DNA of 64,000 nucleotides, from the NCBI RefSeq assembly GCF_900161835.1, contig NZ_LT897836.1:682001-746000 (forward strand), read 5' to 3'. Under the pieces are notes generated by a model. It was given only the letters and a program-made list of their open reading frames with translations. It was not told where the DNA came from and did no database searches. The DNA is from Sodalis endosymbiont of Henestaris halophilus. GTDB lineage: Bacteria > Pseudomonadota > Gammaproteobacteria > Enterobacterales > Enterobacteriaceae. This document shows, in pieces, positions 33,223 through 44,602 of this stretch (within the stretch, counting starts at the first letter, position 1; every line of letters begins with the position of its first letter). Both the position numbers and the translations under genes were made by a program.

Positions 33223-34170
33223 GTGTATAAGCAAAAAATAAATGTTAGAGAATTAAATCACGGACGGATCGTTTATGATTTTATGCGTTGGGATTATGTG
33301 GCTTTTAGCCTATCAGCTATTTTGTTTATATCTTCCATTACAATTATGGTGATGTGCGGTTTTAACTGTGGGTTGGATTTTTCGGGCGGTACGGTAATTG
33401 AACTTAATCTAGAAAATACCGTAGATCTTCACCAGATTCGTAATGTACTTGAACATGCAGGTTTCACGGATCTACTGGTGCAGTATTTCGGCAGCAGTCG
33501 CGATCTGGTAGTTCGCATGCCTCCGGTACAAGAAGCCCAGGATTTGGGTAATAAAGTTCTCATGGTTATTAATAATGCAATTGGTCAAAACGCCGTCTTA
33601 AAGCGGATTGAGTTTTTTGGACCAAGTATCGGTAGTGAACTGGCGCAAGACGGCGTTTTGGCGCTGTTGGTAGCGTTGATTTGTATCTTAATCTATGTTG
33701 GCATTCGTTTTGAATGGCGGCTGGCTACAGGAGTGGTTTTGGCGCTTGCGCATGATGTGGTAATTACTATGGGGATTATTTCGCTGTTCCGTATAGAAAT
33801 TGATCTTACGATCATCCCCTCGTTGATGTCGGTGATCGGCTATTCGCTAAACGACAGTATCGTAGTTTCAGATCGTATTCGTGAGAATTTCCGTAAAATC
33901 CATCGCGGAAGTACATACGATATTTTAAACGTATCTCTAACGCAAACTTTGAGTAGAACCATAATAACGTCTGCCACCACCTTAATGGTAGTACTAATGC
34001 TGTTAATTTTTGGCGGCGTAATGCTGCGTAGCTTCTCGATAACACTTTTTATCGGTGTTTTTATCGGTACTGTCAGTTCTATCTATGTTGCTTCAGCATT
34101 AGCGCTTAAGCTTGGCATGCAACGCGAACATCTGATGCTTCAGATCGTAGAAAAAGAGGGTGCTAATTAA
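33223..34170 (+). CDS. secF: Protein translocase subunit SecF
   Basis: 315 residues against about 323 in E. coli; the C-terminal tail is shorter. GTG start at 33223 with AGGAG at 33212-33216. Signature stretches are [53 protein letters not shown], and the membrane motif [18 protein letters not shown]. It forms the SecDF complex with SecD, 12 bases upstream. Confidence 0.97.
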   Translation: MYKQKINVRELNHGRIVYDFMRWDYVAFSLSAILFISSITIMVMCGFNCGLDFSGGTVIELNLENTVDLHQIRNVLEHAGFTDLLVQYFGSSRDLVVRMPPVQEAQDLGNKVLMVINNAIGQNAVLKRIEFFGPSIGSELAQDGVLALLVALICILIYVGIRFEWRLATGVVLALAHDVVITMGIISLFRIEIDLTIIPSLMSVIGYSLNDSIVVSDRIRENFRKIHRGSTYDILNVSLTQTLSRTIITSATTLMVVLMLLIFGGVMLRSFSITLFIGVFIGTVSSIYVASALALKLGMQREHLMLQIVEKEGAN

Positions 34171-34341
34171 TCATTGTTGCATCGTTAAAATTGCTTAACG
34201 CCTATAAGGAATTCTAAACGCGTATACGATTTTTGTTGTGTGCATTTGTTATAGATCGTGACCTACCAACTTGGGGCTTGCGCGGATAGCCATTGCTAAC
34301 CGTATGACTTTTTATTGCATCGGCGCGCAAAGTTGATTTGC

Positions 34342-34361
34342 CACCTAAACATGTTTAGGTG
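34342..34361. repeat. 20-base perfect palindrome after secF
   Basis: CACCTAAACATGTTTAGGTG, 172 bases after the secF stop. It could be the operon's transcription end, although there is no T-run. Confidence 0.5.
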
Positions 34362-34764
34362 TGTAGTCTCCTGATTATAGGCTTGGTAAAATCCATCGCC
34401 AGCGTATTTTACGCCGTGTTCGACTAAATATCATGCAGCTGAATATAAAATATGATATTGAAGCTTTTAATAATTAAATAAATAAGTTAAAATAATTTAA
34501 TTTAGAATAATTTATTAAAATTTTTAAGCTTATTTAAATATTTTTCTTATCTTAATGTTTATCTATAAACTCAAATAACTTATGCTATAGCAATTTCTTT
34601 TGTGCATAATCATCTGCTTATTATTAGCGTAGATATTTGTTAATCAAATTATAGTGTTAGCTGCATGTCTGTTTTTCTTGCTTGGATGTAGATATGGTCG
34701 TTTTTACAATTTTTGGTAAAACTTACATCTCTCCTAAATGTTGTCCGCTTACAAAAGATAGGTT

Positions 34765-34778
34765 TTGATTTGGATCAA
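34765..34778. promoter_or_regulatory. Exact FNR-box match in a gene desert
   Basis: TTGATTTGGATCAA fits the FNR consensus TTGATnnnnATCAA exactly; the arms extend to GTTTTGAT/ATCAAAAC (34762-34781). No intact gene follows. It may be the operator of a lost anaerobically controlled gene, or a chance hairpin. Confidence 0.35.
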
Positions 34779-36034
34779 AACAAGGTAATAATGTGATCAG
34801 AGGTTATTTTCTTAGAGAATTATATTTTTGTTAATGCATAGTTATGCAACTTTAATTATCTAGAAAATAAATTTACGTTTAATTGAATAACTTTTGATTA
34901 CTTATTCATCCATGGCTACACGAAACATGGTAAATAGTAATGCCATAACATGATTAATTTTGTTATTTTACCTTCTATATTTAAATATATTTATATCTTT
35001 GATCTCTACATTTTTAATAATAGAGATTACTAAATTAGTTGTATTTATTTTAGGTAGTTATTATTTTGCTCATTCTTTTTAAGATATGATATCTATCAAG
35101 ATATCCAGATAATGTGATGCCTATTAGCTAATAATTTTAGCTATTCAATATGAATGTAGTCAATAAGCGATGGTTGAATGAGTATTCAATTATTATATTA
35201 GTTAGTGTATTGTACTATGATAATAGATATAAGAATTCTGACGCTTATGTTTGATAAGTTTATGCTCTTTTTATCGTTAGTGAATGACAAAATAGTAAAA
35301 TATCTGCTATTGTATGGTTGTGATTATTGCTTAAAATGTAGATCTGATGATTTGTTTAGTATGATATATTTATACTAGAGAGTATCTCCTAAGCGTAAGG
35401 TGATAATTAGCACAAGATATTGTTTTAATACGTTACTCAATGTGTTATTAATCAGATATTGTATCCTTCATGTGTTGTTTAATTGCTCTAGTAAGCACAT
35501 ATAGAGATGTTCATGTAAGTTTTTTAAGCAATGTAAAAGGTATTACTGCCATATTTTATATTTAGATACTGTGATGTATATCAGAATGACTTCTGATTAA
35601 ATCAAGTTGCTGCATAGTGTGTCATAACGTCAAACAAGGCTGGGAAAATGGTGAATTATAGGAATTAGCTGTGTCGTTACTCAATTAAAATATTTATAAT
35701 TTAAATAATTATATTATACCTTATTCTTACATGTTTTTACAGAAACTCCTGCGTACTATGCCATCATTATGTGATGCTTTAATTAGGCTTATTTTGGTAT
35801 CGTTTATTTGTTTCATTGTTTCTCATGAATTTATGATTTCTTTCAAAATTACTTCTAAGAATGTTTCGTTTAAATAATTTTAATTTTGTAGTAATTAATT
35901 AATCTGTGAAGTTATATGTCTAACTTTATGGGACAATTGCTTTAATTCATTTAGCGTTAAAGCTTAGTAATTATATCAGAGAAGAATGATGTTAATAATA
36001 CCCCTGTTATATAGTGTGGATCTTCCTTCAAAAA

Positions 36035-36195
36035 CTTTGATAAGCCTGTTTTTGGTACATTGATGCCTCCTTTTGACTCATGAATAACTTTTCAATCGAG
36101 TTATTACCACAGCAGTTACCACCTTTATTGTGGTTGATGCTTTGTGTAATCTTTAATTGTGCGACAGTGTCCGTCTAGTATTGACCTCTATAATA
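36035..36195 (-). mobile_element. Scrap of an IS3-family transposase (OrfB)
   Basis: On the minus strand one frame reads YRGQY, stop, then LKITQSINHNKGGNCCGNNSIEKLF, then MSQKEA. This fits the end of the IS3-type DDE domain: DRGSQY..., L..GI.QSMSRKGNCWDNA..E.FF..LK.E. The second catalytic aspartate (D of DRG) is Y here; the glutamate is present. No inverted repeats or complete OrfA/OrfB could be found. It is an old dead copy, and the only mobile-element trace I recognise. Confidence 0.75.
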
Positions 36196-36549
36196 GGTTC
36201 TTGACCGTTGCGAAATATTATACAAAAAGTTTAACGACCAAGCTCCTTGTTTATCTCAAGTATTTTAACGATTACCAATAGCTCTTTGAGGTAAACATTA
36301 TGCAGTTTACTAAGGGTGGAAAGTGAGCACTTTTAACATCCATTTCTAGAACAGCTCAAAACTTTCCTATACATATATTAGTTATTATGCTGCATAAATC
36401 AGGTTGCAATGTATCACTGAAATGATTGTTTTGGTTTATAAGGTAAGTTATTTAACTCGTTATTTGTTTTTGTATTTATTGGTAGATACTTGAAACTAGA
36501 GCTATTATAACATGTTTTATTTACTAATTAATAAAGATTATATCTTTAC

Positions 36550-36720
36550 CTTGTTGGTATGGTATTTTTATTAAAGCAATGATTTTAGCTCTGGTAGAGC
36601 CGCTACTATTGTTCCAGGTTTTTGCCTAAACTGAGTTTATCGATTATGCATAGCGAGTGTTATTTTATTCGACTACGATAATAACATGCCTGAATAATTT
36701 AAGGAATATAATGATATGTA
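36550..36720 (+). pseudogene. tsaE: Probable tsaE relic
   Basis: IKAMILALVEPLLL at about 36569-36611 matches TsaE VKSPTYTLVEPYTL, and a degraded stretch follows. tsaE is expected just before amiB. The evidence is short; position supports it. Confidence 0.45.
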
Positions 36721-37229
36721 TGACATTAGGAGTAGACTTATAATATCCATATTTAAGATGTTATAACTATGCATCCTATTTTAATCGTTTTATTGCTTTA
36801 TCTGCGCAATTGACTGACTTTGCTGAGTATTCTGGCCATACTCGGCTTTCTGGTGTTATATATATTTTATATCCTGTACTTTACATTGCACGTACTTCAC
36901 TTAGAGCGAGTTGCAATGCGTTTTATACGCCTCTATAGAAAGGTGATTTAATACCAAAATTTACAATTTATGTTTTACGGACATGCCAAAATCGGAGCGT
37001 GTAGTGTTATTACGGAATTTTTTGAGTCGGTCGACGTGATGGTTATTTAAACCGGAATTGATTGTGGTTTTGGCTAGATTAGCGTATTAAAACGCTAGGT
37101 TACTATTAGCGTCTTAGATTGTATCGCAAGTGATTAAGCAAAAAACAAAGGTATGTTACTTGTTAGTATAGATTTTCTTATCTTAAAACTGAGTGCGCGA
37201 ATTTTGAAATGTATAATATCCGGGTATAA

Positions 37230-37600
37230 AAAGGTTATTGCTTCAACGATAACCTATTCCTTGATTGGTTGTAGACCTGGGTGTTGTTTACGATATAATA
37301 AATCCATGCTAGAGCGATCGGATATTAAGAGAATACTTAGCGTATTGAAAAAGAATAGATCATCTGATATGTGCTAAATTACGATTATGCTTCGTAAAGC
37401 AGCGTATTTGTACCTTTATTAGCAGTAACCGAGACCGCGATAACCGGTGCGAAACCTATATTTCGGCCCAAAAGAGTCAAACGAATTGTGATTTCCTTCA
37501 TACTGAGCCGTTTCTGTCGCGCGTGCGTGGTTACAAACTGCTAATTTTGCCTGAGATCGCTACTTACCGCTAGATTAAAGTATTATAGCCTTTGCGAAAT
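37230..37600 (+). pseudogene. amiB: Probable amiB relic (N-acetylmuramoyl-L-alanine amidase)
   Basis: SMLERSDIKRILSVLKKN (near 37305-37360) resembles the GTREKDVVLAIARRLK helix of amidase_3. A shifted frame then gives SNRDRDNRCETYISAQKSQTNCDFLH, split by one or more shifts, followed by SRVRGYKLLIL. These resemble LTRDGDYFIS...ARKQNANFLVSIH and the later RGASVWVL. The relative GC richness at 37430-37560 also suggests old coding sequence. It would fit with tsaE upstream. Confidence 0.55.
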
Positions 37601-38082
37601 ATATAAATAAAGTTGTATAACAGATTATACCACAAATCCCCGGATCAATACATGTGGTTGCATCGTCGCTTCAAAGCTAGTCCTTTCTGGCGGTAGTTCT
37701 TTGTATCATTGCACTCCTTCCGTATCAATTGCTGTACTAGCAGTAGTTAACTAGGTAAAACGATTGAAATATTGCGTATTATAATGTTTGTTTTTGGTAT
37801 ATTTAGTTATACTTGCACTTTATTTATTATCAGTAAATTCATACTTACTTTTGCGAAACCTTACTATTTTGATTTTCTTTACAACCACTCACAGTGTAAG
37901 AACTCGTTGAGTAATTAGATAATTATCTATTAACTTCACTTCAGTTACACTAGTTTAGGACTATTTCTTTTACTCTCTACTAATTAGAGAGTAATGCTTA
38001 TGATTTTATCTAGCTCGCAACCAATGAATTTTTTATTTAGCACCTATATTACTACTTCTCCTTCTATTCCCACAGAGGGGGA

Positions 38083-38113
38083 GATAAACAACATCGAAAC
38101 GATGTTGTTTATC
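38083..38113. repeat. Perfect 14-bp hairpin, 3-nt loop
   Basis: GATAAACAACATCG (38083-38096), loop AAA, CGATGTTGTTTATC (38100-38113). Preceded by GAGGGGGA; followed by GTGAGCG, with no T-run. Confidence 0.75.
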
Positions 38114-38360
38114 GTGAGCGAAACCACATCATCGATTTTTATTAGTGATAAAGATTAAAAGACGTCTCTGGCATGGGTCGTAGCAGTTTATTAATTAACT
38201 AATACTAGCATCTTCCCTAACCAGTTACGGAATAGTATTTAATTTGTTTAAGATAAAATCTTCATAATATTAGTAGGGTTTAATGTGGATGTGCTGTAAG
38301 TACTGCCTGTAATAAAGACAGGTAGTGAAATAAATTAACTCAAATAGTTTTATTTTTCTG

Positions 38361-38380
38361 TACCGTTCTGCTGAACGGTA
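38361..38380 (+). repeat. 8-bp stem TACCGTTC/GAACGGTA
   Basis: TACCGTTC (38361-38368), loop TGCT, GAACGGTA (38373-38380), then TTTATCT. The arm core CCGTTC/GAACGG recurs in the hairpin at 8738-8763. Confidence 0.4.
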
Positions 38381-39073
38381 TTTATCTATCACACTTAATT
38401 TTCTATCGGATAAACGCAGTTTATGTTTTCTCTGAAATAGTAAAATATCACGTATCCTATATTAATCGCGTACTGCTATTAAGCAGCTTAGGACATCTTC
38501 ACGTTGAGTGATTACCCTCAATAAGGTGCAAAAAGCTTCTTGGCGAAGAACACCTGTGTTTTATAAGCCTTAGCAGGCGATGACTAGAATGAGATTGTGT
38601 TCTCGCATTTGCGTAAAAACGCGAAATAAGCAATAATAATCTGAATGTGAATCATTCACTATTATGGTTAGCAGCATCTACAATCTTATCGTAATCAAGA
38701 AAATGGCTGCGTCGCTACGTTAATTCAAATTTATTTTTAATATTTATTTAAGATTAATAAAGTGTTAGTTATGCAAGTGATGCGTTTTATATAACTGTAT
38801 ACTTCACATGTACGCCATGACTAAATTAAGGGCTTCACTAGAGGTAATTGACATTAGTTTTTGTACTAAATACAGTCTTGTTATAGTTCATGTTATTAAA
38901 CTAATTAATACTTTCTTTATTGCTTAGAATATTAATTCTCAATGCGTTTTCATGTGTATATTTGTGTATTCATGATTTGTGTTTGATTGTGAATTAAGGA
39001 AGGTTAAGTTGGATGTGTTGCCAAATAACTCTTCAGCTTTTGCTTGCCTGAATTTTATATGATATTGGTTTAT

Positions 39074-39091
39074 CGCTAAATATATTTAGCG
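39074..39091. repeat. 18-base perfect palindrome
   Basis: CGCTAAATATATTTAGCG in the desert upstream of yjeT; no gene adjacent. Confidence 0.4.
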
Positions 39092-39294
39092 TTGTGATAC
39101 AATCGTGCGTTAAAGGTTGTTACAGGCGCCGCAATGAGATGATTTACAATACACGCGATATTTGCTGTTCTATTAAGATATGGAAACGGAGCAAATCGGT
39201 AAATTATCATAGCTTCCATGTCCGCTTACGTTACTGCTATGCATATTGCAATCGCACATATGTTACGCTATATGCAGGTTAAACTGCCTAATAC

Positions 39295-39314
39295 AAAATG
39301 AAATATTTCATTTT
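39295..39314. repeat. 20-base perfect palindrome
   Basis: AAAATGAAATATTTCATTTT, directly followed by a second inverted repeat TCAGCCTGAT (39314-39323) / ATCAGGCTGA (39350-39359). Confidence 0.4.
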
Positions 39315-39792
39315 CAGCCTGATATCTGTATCCCCCTATCCGTACTTTGATCAGGCTGATTTTGCTGCTTGATTTAAACAGTGAGAAATGCGCAAACCTA
39401 ACAGGTTTATATTTACGCGCCGTGAGTTAATCTACTGTTTAAAATGTTGCCGCAGACCATCTATCGTGGTTCTCTGTGTGGCCTGGCAAGTTGCTGATTA
39501 AAGAAGAGTTAATTTTGGCTGGTTGTGCACTTAAAGTGAACGACTGGAAAGTTCACAGTAACTTATCAACTTACACAAGTATTTAATTTTGGCCTAATTA
39601 TTAAAAGATAAGTTCTATTTCTGTCATTACTCATAACGTTGCCGCCATGCTAGGCATATTGATGTAGCGCGCCCACACGTAGTTTTAAAATAAAAAACAG
39701 CTTTACTAGACTGCGCTCATGAACATTGCTTATTGTCTACTCGCACCTAAACGAGCTTAATCAGGTGATAGGTAAAATCGCCGTTGTTTCAC

Positions 39793-39821
39793 AAACTACC
39801 TGCAAAATGGGCAGGTAGTTT
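39793..39821. repeat. Perfect 11-bp hairpin
   Basis: AAACTACCTGC (39793-39803), loop AAAATGG, GCAGGTAGTTT (39811-39821), followed by CAAAAATGG. It is terminator-like in stem strength but has no T-run. Confidence 0.6.
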
Positions 39822-40934
39822 CAAAAATGGGGGCGCGCAGCAGGCTTGATTACTACTATCAGTATAACGTTGATTTACCTGAATACAATTTCTTTATCGA
39901 TCACGTCATCGCGCGTATTATATTTAGTGGAAATCAGAAGCGTCCAAGATTTGAACTGTGTTCTAAATTAAACTAGTACTGGCAGTGCGGTTTCTGGTAT
40001 TAACCGCGTGCTTAACACCATATTCGGTGTATTTGACTCTAAAAACCATCTTAATTATATAAACAATGTGTGCAGCAATGTCCTTTGGTAAGGGTATTAT
40101 CACCGGTTGATACAGGTTTATGATGTATATATGTATAATGTAGATGTCATTGAGCTAAACCCGATGGTTGTAGTCGATTACTGATTTTACCGGTTATTTA
40201 GACTTCGCCTGCAACTACCACATTCATTACTGCGGGTTGATAATTCATACATACAAGTATATGTTATTAACAATTAATTGTTATAATTAATCAATTATAT
40301 CAACTCCTAGTTATCATTCAGCGATGCGTGGCTGCTAGATAACACCAAGTTGCATATTGAAAACTACAAGTTGCGCTCCTAAATCATGGTTTATTTATTT
40401 TAATTAACATATCATAAATTTACCTAACTACAGTGGAAAATACAGCATAGAACGTCGCTGGTAAGCGTATTTGATTTCATTGTAGAAAATTAGAAGCACC
40501 ATCGTAAATAATAAAACTTATTACGGAATTTATTAGTATATATAAAAGATAAGAAAAATTTGGCAGGAATAAGCTCGCTGATAAATATGCTGAAGCAACA
40601 TAACTTGTAGCGTAATATACATTTATGAGATGAGTGTGCAGAGAAAACTGCATGCTAAGAGTTAGATTGTATCTTCTTCTAGAGATTGCTTGTGTAGATG
40701 TAGGATGGGCTGATAACCGTAGGTTTTGTTGCCAGATGAACTAACTATTTAAATATTAATACCAACAACTAGCTAACTATTTTCTTAAAGAAAAAAATTA
40801 GCAGCATTATTTAAACCTACTATGTTCTCTTATTTATCTACGATATGGAGACTATTTTGTTTATTTTGATTGTGAAAATCTTATTTCACGTTAATAATTA
40901 TAATATATTCTAAAAAAATGAAAAGAACCACAAA

Positions 40935-40961
40935 TACAACAGGTAACTAACACCTGTTGTA
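40935..40961. repeat. 10-bp inverted repeat
   Basis: TACAACAGGT / ACCTGTTGTA with a 7-nt loop AACTAAC, in the desert upstream of yjeT. Confidence 0.45.
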
Positions 40962-42182
40962 ATCGCATGTTGTCTAAAGAAGAGTCGTGAATTTATAAGG
41001 GACATAAAACTGGTGTGTCGTAATAATAGTTGATTGTGCCTCTAATTTTGTTCTGTAAAGATTACTTGAGATTGTGCTAGGTGATTATTGAGCTAAATAA
41101 GATTTAGGTTGAAAATAGCTCAAACGTTAAAGTTTATCTTTAAACTAAAAGATGTTAACTATGGCCTAAATAAGGAGGCTGCTAGTAAATCATTTTGATG
41201 AAATGTATGGAAGAAATTATTCTTATTCATTCTAATGTTTGTAGTAAAATTATGCAACTGAAGTTGATGCGTATCTAGTTTTAAGTTCATAGTGGTCGCA
41301 TGTATTGATAGACTAAACTGAAAGCACCCTCATTTTATAAAGGAGTACGATGTTTATTCTGGAACATTTAGTATATGAGACAAACCAAAATGAGCTACTC
41401 ACGCTATAGTTATTATATGTATTTTGCTGCAATTTTTATAGGTTACCCAATTAGCAAGGCATTTGCTGCTAAATTTTGGAGGTCACACAGACAAGCTAGT
41501 TCTGGAGCAATCTTACATTTATTAAATATGCTGCTAAAAACATTAGAATTGTTGCTATTCCTTACTAGGATAAGGAACTATCGTATTGATAATAAATAAA
41601 ACGTCATTATTAATTTTATTAACTTATAAATATGGGTTGTATACCTAGATATTAAAAAGGGATACTAACCTTAAAAATAGAAAAATAAAGTTTCTCAAAA
41701 CCTTCTACCACCTTTAAGATAGAAGGCAGTCAGTGATTTTCGTTGTATAAAAACTCAGAATAGTACTATACCCAATCATATCAATGCGCTATATTATCTA
41801 TTTGTAGATGCTTAACCAAGCAGCTGCTGTTCATGGTAGTATTGGGAATAATGAACTTAATACTTAAATATGTTATAAAAAGCGCAATTCGTTGAAGAAA
41901 CCTAAAATTCTAGTTTAAAATACCTGATAAGTGTTGTTTTGCACATACAAATATTAAGACAATGAATACGCTTCTATGTCTATTTTATCATGCTAGCAGC
42001 ATAACCAAGTTTATAAAGTTGCGGTATAAATGATTTTATAGAAGAAAGCGTTAAGATAATCAGGCGGATACTTTAGATTTATTAGCTAGTTAATTGGAAG
42101 TTTAGTAATATAAATTTTGCTGCAAGCTAAGAAATAATCTCGAAAGTACTTTAGATGACCAGTAAGATGCGCTATTACCTTC

Positions 42183-42205
42183 TGATAGCTATCATATAGC
42201 TATCA
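42183..42205. repeat. 10-bp inverted repeat
   Basis: TGATAGCTAT, CAT, ATAGCTATCA. Outer CCT/AGG bases extend the stem with a mismatch. It is about 390 bases before yjeT. Confidence 0.45.
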
Positions 42206-42592
42206 AGGAAGACACTATGCTGAAAAAATTTGTTTAAAAGCACTAGTGGTAGTCTACATCAAAAGACTGGTATTGTACTAAATAATTTCCAATTTATTTA
42301 GTGAATTTATATTAAAAATAAAGTTTTTTACTATGATGCTTTACAAATTTATACAGTAACTTAACCTAAGTATGGTGTTCGTCCTGGTTACTTGGTTATT
42401 TAAGAAAAGATCTGCGCTCTATCATTTTCTGGTCAATAGATTTGTTATTGTTTTATGTCTAAAAAACACTCGAAAACCGAAGTTTGCGTTATTCGACTTA
42501 AATTATTTTTAATCATAATTAATCCTTTTATTTAATATGTAATTTATATACATGAAACTGATGATTCAGGGTTTTTGCTTTGAGGTTATGTC

Positions 42593-42778
42593 ATGAATCC
42601 AACTATTTGGATGACCCTTGGTTTGTTGCTTGTGCTCGAAGGGTTAGGACCCATGTTGTTTCCCACATTCTGGCGCAAGGTTATAGGTTCTTTGGTGAAT
42701 TTACCGGATACACTGCTGCGCCGTTTCGGCGGTGGTTTAGTGGTCGCCGGTAGTATCATATACTACTATACTGCATAG
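42593..42778 (+). CDS. yjeT: Small inner-membrane protein YjeT (DUF2065)
   Basis: 61 residues against about 65 in E. coli. Two hydrophobic segments (about 5-22 and 47-60) flank the family signature LEGLGPMLFP and the conserved NLPD..LRRFGGGLVVAG. It is placed just upstream of purA, as in hflC-yjeT-purA, although hflKC themselves are gone. The function is unknown. That such a small gene stays intact in a genome losing most others suggests it matters to the cell. Confidence 0.92.
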   Translation: MNPTIWMTLGLLLVLEGLGPMLFPTFWRKVIGSLVNLPDTLLRRFGGGLVVAGSIIYYYTA

Positions 42779-42854
42779 TAAAATCGTTGATTAAAATATA
42801 GTGCAAACAACAATGTGAACAGATACTAAAATTACTTAAAGTTGTCTAGTTAGA

Positions 42855-42863
42855 TGTTATAAT
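42855..42863 (+). promoter_or_regulatory. Extended -10 promoter for purA
   Basis: TGTTATAAT at 42855-42863 is a perfect extended -10 (TGnTATAAT), 32 bases before the purA ATG. No good -35 is seen at the usual distance, which the extended -10 can make up for. It would start transcription near 42870. Confidence 0.5.
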
Positions 42864-42892
42864 ATATTTTAAAGTAATCTGGTAAAGTTTAA

Positions 42893-44194
<1,302 letters not shown>

Positions 44195-44379
44195 CGATTA
44201 TTAAGAGTCATTTAGTAAAATACTATAGCAAATTAAATTACACGAGTATATCTTTTAGATATAAATAAGTAACTAGGTTACTCTACTATAATTGTGAATC
44301 TTCTTATTGCCAACCGATAAATTTCATAGCCGGTTTGGTTATCAAAGGTTACTTTTATTATTAATATGTTCCCTTTTTA

Positions 44380-44548
44380 CCGACACACATGTCGTGCTAG
44401 GTTTTAGTTAAAGTATCACTTGATAAGGCGGAGTTAAGGCTGTCGCTATGCGCGCTAAAGGGTTGTAATGCGGAAGCATAAATTAACATTTTGCCTTCAG
44501 TATAAAACAGGCGTTACCGCAGGTGCCCATGCAGTTTGTTACATGATT
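44380..44548 (+). pseudogene. nsrR: nsrR relic (nitric-oxide-sensing repressor)
   Basis: Between purA and rnr, the normal nsrR place. The region near 44440 reads LSL...C, followed by NAE and, in a shifted frame, KQALPQVPMQFVT. This matches the NsrR end LSLVNCSSEF...KQALSKAVQSFLT. Two of the three cluster cysteines are not preserved. The interval is 408 bases against about 426 for the whole gene plus spacers, so a large internal part, including the winged helix, is gone or unreadable. Confidence 0.75.
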
Positions 44549-44602
44549 CCGCACGATCGCTAGTAAAACGGCAACCTAGTTTGACATTATGGAGATAGCA
44601 GA

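Larger units (their letters stand above)
34171..42592. other. 8.4-kb gene desert with relic scraps
   Basis: No intact gene between secF and yjeT. I can read an IS3-family scrap (36035-36195, minus) and probable tsaE and amiB pieces (36550-37600, plus). These belong to the order nnr-tsaE-amiB-mutL-miaA-hfq-hflXKC-yjeT-purA, so the rest of the desert probably holds mutL to hflC in unreadable form. Short frames at 37153-37377 (partly amiB), 39094-39282 and 41375-41599 are not credible genes. Several strong hairpins and palindromes are listed separately. Confidence 0.7.

Noticed and set aside
41375-41599. 74-codon frame upstream of yjeT
   Set aside because: No ribosome site or motif; not similar to HflC, which would be expected here.
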